Positions 1 to 8,228 of a stretch of DNA of 64,000 nucleotides are shown piece after piece. The notes under the pieces are model-generated. The model did no database searches and was not told the origin of the DNA. It saw only the letters and a program-made list of their open reading frames with translations. The stretch's first letter is position 1, and each line of letters opens with the position of its first letter. Source of the DNA: Burkholderia ubonensis (GTDB lineage Bacteria; Pseudomonadota; Gammaproteobacteria; Burkholderiales; Burkholderiaceae); contig NZ_CADFEB010000013.1 of the NCBI RefSeq assembly GCF_902833085.1, positions 62,001 to 126,000 of the forward strand, written 5' to 3'. Position numbers and translations under genes: made by a program.

Positions 1-450
1 GGCGGCGCGTGCGTCGCCGCGGTCCGGCCTCTGCCGGCCGCGGCCGGGCAGGGTGCGCCGGCCGCGCGCGCTCACTCGCCGTACCTGCCCGTGAGCCTGC
101 CGCGACAGGCGAAGGCCTATTACCAGATGGCGAAAGGCGTCGACGACCTGCACGTGCGCAGCACCGCGTCGGGCAACCTGATCCGCTTCAGCTATCGGGT
201 CACCGATCCGGAGAAGGCGCAGCCGCTCGGCGACCCGAAGGCGACCGTCTATCTGTACGGGGAAGCGAGTCACGCGCTGCTCGTGATTCCGGTGATGGAC
301 CAGATCGGCGCACTGCGGCAGTCGGGCCGACTGGAGGCGGGCCAGGCGTACTGGATGGTGTTTTCCAACAAGGGAGAGCCGATCAAGCGCGGCGACCGGG
401 TCAGCGTGCTGATCGGTACGCTCCATATCGACGGGCTGGTGGTCGAGTAA
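1..450 (+). CDS. Hypothetical secreted protein, 5' truncated
   Basis: The reading frame is open from the first base of the window, so the true start lies outside. The visible part gives about 149 residues. An Ala/Pro-rich stretch that could be the end of a signal peptide or linker precedes a compact domain with alternating hydrophobic residues (around YRVTDPEKAQPLGD, TVYLYGEASHALLVIPV and SVLIGTLHIDGLVVE), which suggests a small beta-rich periplasmic domain. No family is recognised. It is followed after 63 nt by the LolA-like pair and reads in the same direction, so it probably belongs to the same redox cluster. Function is unknown. Confidence 0.6.
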   Translation, partial: GGACVAAVRPLPAAAGQGAPAARAHSPYLPVSLPRQAKAYYQMAKGVDDLHVRSTASGNLIRFSYRVTDPEKAQPLGDPKATVYLYGEASHALLVIPVMDQIGALRQSGRLEAGQAYWMVFSNKGEPIKRGDRVSVLIGTLHIDGLVVE

Positions 451-513
451 TCGCACACGAACGCATCGGGACGCACGGCGGGGGCCGGCGGGCCGCATGC
501 GAGGAGAAAAGTC

Positions 514-1332
514 ATGAACCGGTTTCTTTTCAAGTCGATTTCGGCGGCCGGTGCCGCCGGCTTGCTGGCTTGCGCCCAGGCTGCACTCGCAGCGTCGGCG
601 GCGGGGAACGCACAGGCCGCGTCGGCCGCGCACCTGAGCGCCGCGCAGATCGTCGAGCGCAACGTCGCCGCCCGCGGCGGGCTGCAGGCGTGGCGCGCGG
701 TGTCGACGATGAAGATGACGGGGCAGCTCGATGCGGGCGGCAAGAAGAACGTCCGGCTGCCGTTCACGCTGACGTTGAAGCGTCCGCACAAGAGCCGGCT
801 CGAGATCGTGTTCGAGCAGCAGACGGCGCTGCAGGTGTTCGACGGCTCGAAGGGCTGGACCGTGAGGCCGTATCTCGGGCGCAATGAAGTCGACCCGTAT
901 ACGCCGGCGCAGCTCAAGTCGGCCGCGGCGTCGGCCGAGCTCGACGGCCCGCTGATCGACTACGCGAACAAGGGCACGACGATCCAGGCGCTCGGCACCG
1001 AGCAGGTGGAAGGGCATCGCGCGTACGTGCTGAAGCTGACGACGAAGGATGGCGGGCAGCGGCGCCTGTGGGTCGATGCGTCGACCTTCCTCGAACGGAA
1101 GATCGACGGCGAGCCGCGCGTGCTCGACGGCAGGATGCACAGCGTCGCGATCTTCTATCGCGACTACAAGAAGGAGAACGGCGTCGTCGTGCCGCATACG
1201 CTCGAGACCGTCGTGAGCGGCGTCAAGGCGACACGCAAGATCACGATCGAGCACGTCGCGCTGAACGAGCCGGCCGACGATGCGATGTTCGGCAAGCCGC
1301 CGCTCACCGTCGCGAAGGCGGCGAGCCGGTAG
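514..1332 (+). CDS. LolA-like periplasmic outer-membrane lipoprotein-sorting protein
   Basis: This 272-residue protein has a Sec signal peptide (residues 1-27, ending near AQAALA) and then a domain resembling the LolA/LolB-like fold used by periplasmic carriers of lipoproteins or other hydrophobic ligands. The diagnostic look is the run AEQIVERNVAARGG-type start followed by TLKRPHKSRLEIVF, FDGSKGW and a C-terminal beta-rich half. An AGGAG-type ribosome site (gaggagaaaagtc) precedes the ATG. The next gene encodes a paralogue, and c-type cytochrome genes follow. The likely role is carrying a lipid or lipoprotein, or stabilising an outer-membrane component of the cluster. The ligand is not visible from sequence. 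Confidence 0.75.
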   Translation: MNRFLFKSISAAGAAGLLACAQAALAASAAGNAQAASAAHLSAAQIVERNVAARGGLQAWRAVSTMKMTGQLDAGGKKNVRLPFTLTLKRPHKSRLEIVFEQQTALQVFDGSKGWTVRPYLGRNEVDPYTPAQLKSAAASAELDGPLIDYANKGTTIQALGTEQVEGHRAYVLKLTTKDGGQRRLWVDASTFLERKIDGEPRVLDGRMHSVAIFYRDYKKENGVVVPHTLETVVSGVKATRKITIEHVALNEPADDAMFGKPPLTVAKAASR

Positions 1333-1376
1333 CCGCGCGTCACTGGTCAGGCATCCGAACGGAGGGGGAGGAGGCC

Positions 1377-2213
1377 ATGAGACGAATCGAAGCGTGGGTG
1401 TTCGCCGGCTGTGTGACGGCGGCCTTGTGCGCGTGCGGGCAAATGCCGGGGCATGATCTGACGGCGGAGCAGATCGTCGAGAAGAACGTCGAGGCGCGCG
1501 GCGGGCTCGATGCATGGCGCAAGATCCGGACGATGGTCTGGTCCGGCCATGTGGACAGCGCGAACGCGCCGGTGCGGGACATGCCGTTCATCCTCGCGAT
1601 GAAACGGCCGAACAAGACGCGCTTCGAGATTACCGTGTTCGGCCAGAAGGGCGTGCGTGCGTTCGACGGCCACGAAGGCTGGAAGCTCGGCGCGAACGCG
1701 GGCGGCAGCGCGAGCGTGCGGCCCTACACGATGGAAGAGCTGGTGTCCGCGCGCGACGAGCAGGTGATCGACGGGCCGCTGATCGACCATGACGCGAAGG
1801 GCGTCGGCGTGGCGCTCGACGGCGTCGACCGGATCGACGGGCGCAATGTGTATCGGCTGGCGGTGAAGCTGCCCTCGGGCGCGCTGCGCCATGTGTGGAT
1901 CGACGCGCAGACGTTCCTGGACGTGAGGGTCGACCGCGAGGTGCGCGGGCCGCGCGGCGCGGTGACCGTCGACGTGAACTACAGCGACTACCGGACCATC
2001 GACGGCCTGCGGATTCCGCTCAGGATCGTCACCGGCGCGGCGTCGTCGCCGAACAAGGACACGCTGGTCATCGACAAGGTGTCGCTGAACCCGCCGCTCG
2101 ACGATGCGATTTTCACCAGGCCGGTCTCGACGGACCGGCGCCGTCCGGTTTCGATCGATGCCGACGTGACGCCGCCGCAGTCGCGCACCGGTCGGCCGAC
2201 GCCACGGCCATGA
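1377..2213 (+). CDS. LolA-like lipoprotein, paralogue of the upstream gene
   Basis: The 278-residue product starts with a lipoprotein signal peptide whose lipobox L-C-A-C places the lipidated cysteine at residue 20. The body repeats the layout of the preceding gene: a QIVEKNVEARGGLDAW-type opening, FILAMKRPNKTRFEI, FDGHEGWKLG and DGPLIDHDAKG. It therefore looks like a tandem duplication in which one copy is soluble and the other membrane-anchored. The chosen ATG has a strong ribosome site (ggagggggaggaggcc); the open frame extends upstream but lacks such a site. Its stop overlaps the start of the next gene (ATGA), so the two are translationally coupled to the cytochrome. Confidence 0.75.
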   Translation: MRRIEAWVFAGCVTAALCACGQMPGHDLTAEQIVEKNVEARGGLDAWRKIRTMVWSGHVDSANAPVRDMPFILAMKRPNKTRFEITVFGQKGVRAFDGHEGWKLGANAGGSASVRPYTMEELVSARDEQVIDGPLIDHDAKGVGVALDGVDRIDGRNVYRLAVKLPSGALRHVWIDAQTFLDVRVDREVRGPRGAVTVDVNYSDYRTIDGLRIPLRIVTGAASSPNKDTLVIDKVSLNPPLDDAIFTRPVSTDRRRPVSIDADVTPPQSRTGRPTPRP

Positions 2214-3862
2214 ACGGCGTCGGGGGGCGGCTGCGCGCCCTCGCGCGGGGCGTGCTGCTGGCCGCGCTGATCGTGCCGGCGGGCGCTGCGCGCTGCGGCG
2301 AGCCGGCGGCGGCGGACGCGGGGCAGGCGATCTTCCAGCGCGGCCGCCTGGGCTCGGGTGAACCGCTCGAAGCGGTGCACCAGGACGGCGTGCGTCTGCA
2401 TGGCGCCGCCGCCGCCTGCATCAATTGCCATCGGCGCAGCGGCCTGGGCTCGAAGGAAGGCAACAACACGATCCCGCCGATCACGTGGCGCTACCTGGTT
2501 CATCCGCGCGCGCAAACCGCCGAGGATCTCGACATTCCGTACGTGCCCGGCATGCGCACCGATCGCGAGCCGTACACGGAGGCGCTGCTCGCGAGAGCCG
2601 TGCGCGACGGGATCGATTCCGAAGGCAAGCCGCTCGGCAACCTGATGCCGCGGTACGCGCTCGGCGATGCGGACATGGCCGCGTTGACCGGCTACCTGAA
2701 GCGCCTCGACCAGCGCCGGCCGTCGGGCGTGGCGGACGCGGTGCTGCATTTCGCGACGATCATCACGCCGGACGCGGACCCGGTGAAGCGCGCGGGCACG
2801 CTCGACGTCCTGCGGCACTACTTCGCGGACAAGAACGCGTTTCCGTTCGGCGCGACGCCGCCGCTGCGCTCGACGCGCAAGATGATGTTCATGGTCAATC
2901 GCCGCTGGGAACTGCATGTGTGGGAACTCAAGGGGCCGCCGGACACGTGGCATGAGCAGCTGCGACAGGATCTCGCGCGGCAGCCGGTGCTGGCGGTGGT
3001 GTCGGGGCTCGGCGGCAGGAACTGGGCGCCGGTCCATGATTTCTGCGAGGAGGAGGCCGTGCCTTGCCTCTTTCCGAACGTCGAGGTGCCGGTCGAAACG
3101 GATCACGACTTTTATTCGGTGTACTTCTCGAAGGGCGTGCTGCTCGAATCGGACCTGATCGCGAAGCGCATTCTGGACGAGGCCGGGGCGAGGCCGGCTG
3201 CGAAAGCGGAGAAGACGGTGTGGCAGGTCTATCGCGCGGGCGACAACGGCGAGCGGGGCGCGCAAGCGCTGGCCGCCGCGCTGAAAGGGCGCGGCTTCGC
3301 AGTGTCGAATCACGCGCTTGCGCCCGGCGACAGCGTCGCGCGCGCGCTGCACCGGATGCCGCGCGACGACGTGCTCGTGCTGTGGCTGCGGCCGCCCGAT
3401 ATCGCGGCGCTCGACCACGTGCCGCACGTGTCGGACACGGTCTTCATGTCGGGGCTGCTCGGCGGGCTCGACAACACGCCGCTGCCGCCGGGCTGGCGCG
3501 GCGTGACGCGCATCGCGTACCCGTTCGACTTGCCGGAAGGGCGGCGCGTGCGCGTCGATTATGCGTTCGGCTGGTTCACGATCCGGCAGATTCCGATGGT
3601 CGCGCCGCAAGTGCAGGCGGACACGTATCTCGCATGCGGGCTGCTTGCCGAAACGCTCAGCCACCTGGTCGACGCGTTCGTGCGGGAGTATCTCGTCGAG
3701 CGCATCCAGGACATGCTCGAGCGCCGCATCCTCACGGGCTACTACCCGCGCCTGACGCTTGCCCCCGGGCAGCGCTTCGCGTCGAAGGGCGGCTATATCG
3801 TCCGGTTCGCCGGGCCGGATCGCATGAAGCTTTCCGCGGACGGGGGCTGGATCGTCCCCTGA
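2210..3862 (+). CDS. Monoheme cytochrome c fused to a periplasmic-binding-protein-like domain
   Basis: The 550-residue protein has a signal peptide (about residues 1-28) and a class-I-like cytochrome c domain with the heme motif CINCH at residues 70-74 and a possible axial Met at residue 146 (NLMPRY). From about residue 165 to the end it resembles the type-1 periplasmic binding/ABC substrate-binding fold (VLAVVSGLGGRNWAPVHDF, then VEVPVETDHDFYSVYFSKG). The fusion suggests a periplasmic redox protein that senses or binds a small ligand. The start overlaps the preceding stop by ATGA. Neighbours on both sides are envelope proteins and cytochromes. The heme domain is certain; the ligand and electron partner are unknown. 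Confidence 0.75.
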   Translation: MNGVGGRLRALARGVLLAALIVPAGAARCGEPAAADAGQAIFQRGRLGSGEPLEAVHQDGVRLHGAAAACINCHRRSGLGSKEGNNTIPPITWRYLVHPRAQTAEDLDIPYVPGMRTDREPYTEALLARAVRDGIDSEGKPLGNLMPRYALGDADMAALTGYLKRLDQRRPSGVADAVLHFATIITPDADPVKRAGTLDVLRHYFADKNAFPFGATPPLRSTRKMMFMVNRRWELHVWELKGPPDTWHEQLRQDLARQPVLAVVSGLGGRNWAPVHDFCEEEAVPCLFPNVEVPVETDHDFYSVYFSKGVLLESDLIAKRILDEAGARPAAKAEKTVWQVYRAGDNGERGAQALAAALKGRGFAVSNHALAPGDSVARALHRMPRDDVLVLWLRPPDIAALDHVPHVSDTVFMSGLLGGLDNTPLPPGWRGVTRIAYPFDLPEGRRVRVDYAFGWFTIRQIPMVAPQVQADTYLACGLLAETLSHLVDAFVREYLVERIQDMLERRILTGYYPRLTLAPGQRFASKGGYIVRFAGPDRMKLSADGGWIVP

Positions 3863-4017
3863 GCGGCCGCCATGCGTTGAACGGGTAGAGATCAGCACGC
3901 GACAAGAGGAGGTTGCCCCATGCCGGTTCCGCGTGACGCATCGCACAATGAGGACATCGCGCGATGCTCGCGTGCTGCGCCGGAGCGTGGCGACACAGTG
4001 TGTTGGGGAGAATGGCG

Positions 4018-5403
4018 ATGACGAACTTTCTTGTCGGCCGCGGCGCGCGTCGTCACGGGCTTCGTCGAGGCTGGAAGGTCGCGCTCGCAGCGCTCGCGCT
4101 GCTGCAGTGTTGCGCGGCACAGGCGCTGCCGATCTTCGCGCGGCAGACCGGGCAAAGCTGTGTCGCATGTCATGCCGGCGGGCAATTCCCGGAACTCACG
4201 CCGTATGGACGCATGTTCAAGCTGAGCGGCTATACGATCGGCGAGCGCACGATTCCGCTCGCCGCGATGGCGATAGGCGACCTGAGCAAGACGAGGTTCA
4301 ACAGCGACGCCAACGGCAATCCGATCAATACCAAGAACGGCCTGCCGATCTTCGACTTCGCGAGCGTGTTCCTCGCCGGAAAGATCACCGACCATATCGG
4401 CGGCTTCGCGCAGTTCACCTATACGAACTACGATCACCAGGACGGCAGCGGAAAATGGAAAGGCCACTGGGCATCGGACAACACCGACTTCCGCTTCGTC
4501 GACCGGATCATGTCCGCCGCGAACGACCTGATCCTCGGCGTGACGGTGCACAACAACCCGACCGTGCAGGACGTGTTCAACACCGCGCCGGCATGGGGCT
4601 ATCCGTATATTGCGTCGACGATCAGCCCGGTTGCGAAGATCCCGAACCTGCCGGTGATCGAGGGAAGCCTCTCGATGCAGACCGTCGGCACGGGCGCGTA
4701 CCTGTACTGGAACAAGACGGTCTATGCGGAGCTGACCGCATACAGCACGGCCGACGGCATCTGGTCGTTCCTGAGCCACGGGAACAAAGAGGGGAACCCG
4801 GACCATCCGCAGGTCTATCTGCGCGGCTACAACCCGTATGCGCGCATCGCGCTGACGCACGACTGGGGCCCTCACAGCCTGATGGTTGGCGCGTTCGGGT
4901 TCAGCGTCAACATCTATCCGAACGACCCGAACAATTTCCCGATCTTCGGCACGGGCGTCACGCGCTATCGCGACTACGGCTTCGACGCGCAGTACCAATA
5001 CCTGCTGGAGCCGCACACGATCACCGCGCAGGCGCGCTACGTGCGCGAGAACATTCACGACCCGAACAACTTCGTGCTGAGCGACAACACGGCGGCGAAC
5101 CTCAACTCGCTGCGGCTCAAGGCGTCGTACATCTACCAGAACAAATACGGCGTCAGTCTGTCGTTCTTCAACACGACAGGCACGCCGGACAGCATGCTGT
5201 ACGCGGCCAGCGCGAACTTCCATCCGAACACGCAGGGCTGGACGCCGGAGATCTTCTGGATACCGGTGCAATACGTGCGCGTCGGCCTGCAGTACACGCA
5301 CTTCACCAAGTTCCTCGGCGCGACGACCAACTACGACGGCATGGGGCGCAACGCGAGGGACAACGACACGCTGTTCCTGTACCTATGGGTCGCTTCGTTC
5401 TGA
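4018..5403 (+). CDS. Cyc2-like fused monoheme cytochrome-porin (outer membrane)
   Basis: The 461-residue product has a signal peptide cleaved near AQA at residue 36. Directly after it is a short monoheme cytochrome segment, FARQTGQSCVACHAGG, with CXXCH at residues 48-52 and PELTPYGRMFKLSGYT behind it. The remainder looks like a transmembrane beta-barrel: alternating aromatic/polar strands, many Tyr/Asn/Gly residues and a terminal Phe (LFLYLWVASF), as expected of outer-membrane proteins. This layout and length match the Cyc2 family of fused cytochrome-porins, known for extracellular Fe(II) oxidation in other bacteria. The start chosen is the second in-frame ATG, 7 nt after GGGGAG. Family assignment is from motif and architecture only, and substrate iron is not proven. 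Confidence 0.7.
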   Translation: MTNFLVGRGARRHGLRRGWKVALAALALLQCCAAQALPIFARQTGQSCVACHAGGQFPELTPYGRMFKLSGYTIGERTIPLAAMAIGDLSKTRFNSDANGNPINTKNGLPIFDFASVFLAGKITDHIGGFAQFTYTNYDHQDGSGKWKGHWASDNTDFRFVDRIMSAANDLILGVTVHNNPTVQDVFNTAPAWGYPYIASTISPVAKIPNLPVIEGSLSMQTVGTGAYLYWNKTVYAELTAYSTADGIWSFLSHGNKEGNPDHPQVYLRGYNPYARIALTHDWGPHSLMVGAFGFSVNIYPNDPNNFPIFGTGVTRYRDYGFDAQYQYLLEPHTITAQARYVRENIHDPNNFVLSDNTAANLNSLRLKASYIYQNKYGVSLSFFNTTGTPDSMLYAASANFHPNTQGWTPEIFWIPVQYVRVGLQYTHFTKFLGATTNYDGMGRNARDNDTLFLYLWVASF

Positions 5404-5559
5404 CTTTCCGTCCGGCGTTTCCGGTGCGCGTGGCCGACTGGAGCACGCGCAACGGGAGGGCGGCGCGCATCTCGCATCGCGTGTCGATGCGCATGCGCAC
5501 CGTCGCCGAACGGAATCGCTTCAGGGGGCGGCGGAAGTTGCGGCAAGGAGATTCGTAAC

Positions 5560-6231
5560 ATGAACAAGATGGCCCATATCGTGTCGCTTGCGATGCTGCT
5601 GGCCGGGTCGGCGTGCCACGACCTGGAGCGCTCGCGACAAGTCGACAACCCGGCCGTGGCGGGCAAGACCATCGCGCTGCAGGTGTGCTCGAACTGCCAC
5701 GGCGCGACCGGCGTGTCGGTGTCGCCGATGTTCCCGAAGCTCGCCGGGCAGCGCAAGGAATACCTCGTCGATCAGCTGACGGACTTCAAGCTGCACGCGC
5801 GGACCGATCCGAATGCGAAACGGTACATGTGGGGCTTCACGCACCTGACCGACGCGCAGATCGACGAGCTCGCCACGTATTTCTCCAGCCAGAGCACGAC
5901 GCTCGGCGACATCGGCGATCTCGCGCTGATCAGCGCGGGCAAGGCGATCTTCGAGTCGGGCCTGCCGGACAAGGGCGTGTCGGCGTGCATCGGGTGTCAC
6001 GGCCAGCACGGCGAGGGCGCCAGCCGGTTTCCCCGTCTCGCCGGCCAGCATGCGGACTACGTGATCAAGCAGCTCAGGATCTTCCGCGAAACGGACACCC
6101 GGCCGCGCGGCACGCCGATGAAGGAGGTGTGCGCGAACATGTCGGAGCAGGACATGCGCGCGGTGGCGGCGTTCGTCGAGGCGTTTCCGCCGGAGGCCGA
6201 GGCGTCGGCGAGTCCGCCCGAGGATCGCTGA
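5560..6231 (+). CDS. Diheme cytochrome c4-like protein
   Basis: The 223-residue protein carries two heme-binding motifs, CSNCH at residues 43-47 and CIGCH at 143-147, in two similar halves. Each is followed by P-K/R-LAGQ, the signature order of cytochrome c4 and related diheme cytochromes. The N-terminus is a short signal peptide; Cys19 in AGSAC could be a lipidation site, but the lipobox is imperfect. A strong ribosome site (caaggag) precedes the ATG. As a periplasmic diheme protein encoded 156 nt downstream of the cytochrome-porin it is the natural electron partner of that protein, passing electrons to or from a terminal oxidase. The partnership is inferred. Confidence 0.85.
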   Translation: MNKMAHIVSLAMLLAGSACHDLERSRQVDNPAVAGKTIALQVCSNCHGATGVSVSPMFPKLAGQRKEYLVDQLTDFKLHARTDPNAKRYMWGFTHLTDAQIDELATYFSSQSTTLGDIGDLALISAGKAIFESGLPDKGVSACIGCHGQHGEGASRFPRLAGQHADYVIKQLRIFRETDTRPRGTPMKEVCANMSEQDMRAVAAFVEAFPPEAEASASPPEDR

Positions 6232-6250
6232 ACATTTCAGTGCTTCGTCT

Positions 6251-6279
6251 CCCCCCGGGGCGGGGCGCTGCTTTTTATT
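6251..6279 (+). terminator. Possible weak terminator after the c4-like gene
   Basis: A G/C block (CCCCGGGG with a further GGGG) that can fold on itself is followed by CTGC and TTTTTATT. The stem is short and has alternative pairings, so this is only a possible intrinsic terminator or attenuator between the cytochrome gene and ccsB. Confidence 0.3.
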
Positions 6280-6303
6280 CCCGCGGTACGCGGTTCCGGC
6301 ACG

Positions 6304-7527
6304 GTGACGACGATGAAGATCATGCACTCCTCTCGCGGCGGCGCGGTGCTGGCCCGCCAGCCGCGGCAGCGGCGACGGGCTGCCGAACCGCTGCTGGCGC
6401 CGGACGGCGCGCGCCCGTTCCTGCTGCGTCTGGCCGCCGTCGACTGGCTGTTCGCGCTCGCGATGGTCGCAGGCGCAGCGTTCGCACTGTCGCGCTACGC
6501 CGCGTTCATGAACGGCTACGACGAGGCGGTGCTGGTCGGCGCCGTCCCGGCGCTCGTCACGCTCGGCTGGCGCTGGAAGCCGGCCCGGCTGCTGATGGCC
6601 TCGATCGCGGTGCTGGCGCTGCTGTCGATCCGGATCTACCAGGGCGACCTGGCGCGCGCGGACTCGGCGTTCTTCCTCAAGTACTTCCTGTCGAGCCAGT
6701 CGGCGATCCTGTGGATGAGCGCGCTGTTCGTGCTCGCGACGGTGTTCTACTGGATCGGCACGCTCGCGCGTTCGGCGTCCGCCGCCGCGATCGGCCAGAA
6801 GCTCACGTGGGTCGCGGTGCTGATGGGCTTCGCCGGGATGATGGTGCGCTGGTACGAGTCGTACCTGATCGGCGCCGACGTCGGCCATATTCCGGTGTCG
6901 AACCTGTATGAAGTGTTCGTGCTGTTCAGCCTGATCACCGCGCTGCTCTACCTGTATTACGAAGGCCACTACGGCACGCGTGCGCTCGGCGCGTTCGTGC
7001 TGCTGATCATCAGCGCGGCGGTCGGCTTCCTGATGTGGTATTCGATCGCGCGCGACGCGCAGCAGATCCAGCCGCTGGTGCCGGCGCTGCAGAGCTGGTG
7101 GATGAAGATCCACGTGCCGGCGAACTTCATCGGCTACGGCAGCTTCGCGCTGTCGGCGATGGTGTCGGTCGCGTACCTGATGAAGGAGCGCGGCGTGCTC
7201 GGCGACCGGCTGCCGGCGCTCGAGGTGCTCGACGACGTGATGTACAAGTCGATCGCGGTCGGCTTCGCGTTCTTCACGATTGCGACGATCCTGGGCGCGC
7301 TGTGGGCGGCCGAGGCGTGGGGCGGCTACTGGAGCTGGGACCCGAAGGAGACCTGGGCGCTGATCGTGTGGCTGAACTACGCGGCGTGGCTGCACATGCG
7401 GCTGATGAAGGGCCTGCGCGGCACGGCCGCCGCATGGTGGGCGCTGACCGGCCTGATCGTCACGACGTTCGCGTTCCTCGGGGTCAACCTGTTCCTGTCC
7501 GGGCTGCACAGCTACGGGCAGCTTTGA
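6304..7527 (+). CDS. ccsB: CcsB/CcsA-type cytochrome c maturation protein (heme handling)
   Basis: The 407-residue multi-pass membrane protein contains the tryptophan-rich WWD signature (AWGGYWSWDPKETWALIVWL, from about residue 337), which marks heme-handling proteins of system II cytochrome c biogenesis. Conserved His residues lie near EGHYGTRALG and in the last loops. Its partner ResB/CcsA is not encoded beside it, so this is an orphan copy, presumably dedicated to the local cytochromes. The start is uncertain: GTG at the given position or ATG 9 nt later, neither with a convincing ribosome site. The N-terminal 35 residues are Arg-rich, and membrane segments begin near residue 42. Confidence 0.85.
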   Translation: MTTMKIMHSSRGGAVLARQPRQRRRAAEPLLAPDGARPFLLRLAAVDWLFALAMVAGAAFALSRYAAFMNGYDEAVLVGAVPALVTLGWRWKPARLLMASIAVLALLSIRIYQGDLARADSAFFLKYFLSSQSAILWMSALFVLATVFYWIGTLARSASAAAIGQKLTWVAVLMGFAGMMVRWYESYLIGADVGHIPVSNLYEVFVLFSLITALLYLYYEGHYGTRALGAFVLLIISAAVGFLMWYSIARDAQQIQPLVPALQSWWMKIHVPANFIGYGSFALSAMVSVAYLMKERGVLGDRLPALEVLDDVMYKSIAVGFAFFTIATILGALWAAEAWGGYWSWDPKETWALIVWLNYAAWLHMRLMKGLRGTAAAWWALTGLIVTTFAFLGVNLFLSGLHSYGQL

Positions 7528-7558
7528 AGCGGCGCGCATGGCGCCGTCTACCGTGTTC

Positions 7559-7590
7559 TACCCATGCATGTCGGCGAAGGTTCCTACTTC
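7559..7590 (+). promoter_or_regulatory. Shared motif TACCCATGC-N15-CCTACTTC, copy 1
   Basis: TACCCATGC and CCTACTTC are separated by 15 nt, 107 nt upstream of the DUF1269 gene. The same two blocks with the same spacing occur upstream of gspG (13341-13372). A further AGAATG..TCA block lies at the same distance downstream in both. TACCCAT fits the TACYYMT heptamer known for NarL-type regulators, and two NarL-family regulators are encoded nearby. It may be an operator or part of a promoter; this is inference from two copies. Confidence 0.45.
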
Positions 7591-7665
7591 AGGCGGGCGG
7601 CGCGCCGGACGAGAATGTCGTCAGGTGCATCCGTGCATTCGTGAAGCAAGGTAGGGGGAGGAGCC

Positions 7666-8175
7666 GTGAGACGCATCTATTTTCTGTTGCCGACGCCGCA
7701 GTGCGCGCATCTGATCGTGAACGAGCTTCTGCTGCAACGGGTCGAGTGGCGGCACATCCACGTCGTTGCAAACCGCAGCACCGTGCTTGACGGTTTGCCG
7801 ACGGCGACGCTGGCGCAGCGCAGCGATCTGCTGCCGTCGCTGGCGCGCGGCACGGCCGTCGGTTGCGCGACCGGGATGGCGATGGCGCTGCTTGCGCTGG
7901 CCTTTCCGCCGGCGGGCCTGCCGATTGCCGGCGGCGCCGTGGTGACGATCACGCTGTCCGGCGCCGGCTTCGGCGCATGGGCGGCGTCGATGATCGGCGT
8001 CGACGTGCCGAATACTCGGCTGAAGCGGTTCGAGGACGGGATCGAGCGCGGCGAGCTGCTGATGATGATCGACGTCGCGAAGGACCGCGTGCACGAAATC
8101 GAAGACCTGATCAGGCTTCACCACGCGGACGCGCACCTCGAGGGCGAGGACCCGACCATTCCCGCGTTTCCTTGA
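7666..8175 (+). CDS. DUF1269-like membrane protein
   Basis: The 169-residue protein begins RRIYFLLP and contains a hydrophobic Gly/Ala-rich hairpin at about residues 62-110 (two membrane segments or a membrane-inserted glycine-zipper-like region). A charged C-terminus follows (LKRFEDGIERGELLMMIDVAKDR). This matches the layout of DUF1269 family membrane proteins, whose biochemical role is unknown. The GTG start follows an excellent ribosome site (gggggaggagcc). It stands between the cytochrome block and the regulators and has the shared TACCC motif upstream, so it is probably co-regulated with the pseudopilus operon. Confidence 0.7.
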   Translation: MRRIYFLLPTPQCAHLIVNELLLQRVEWRHIHVVANRSTVLDGLPTATLAQRSDLLPSLARGTAVGCATGMAMALLALAFPPAGLPIAGGAVVTITLSGAGFGAWAASMIGVDVPNTRLKRFEDGIERGELLMMIDVAKDRVHEIEDLIRLHHADAHLEGEDPTIPAFP

Positions 8176-8228
8176 GCGGCCGAGCGGGGCGACGCTTCCG
8201 TTCGCACGGCGTTGGCACCGCGCATCGG

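Noticed and set aside
9-887. Open frame overlapping the first two genes
   Set aside because: Low-complexity Arg/Gly translation in another frame; the frames ending at 450 and 1332 have real domain patterns and ribosome sites.
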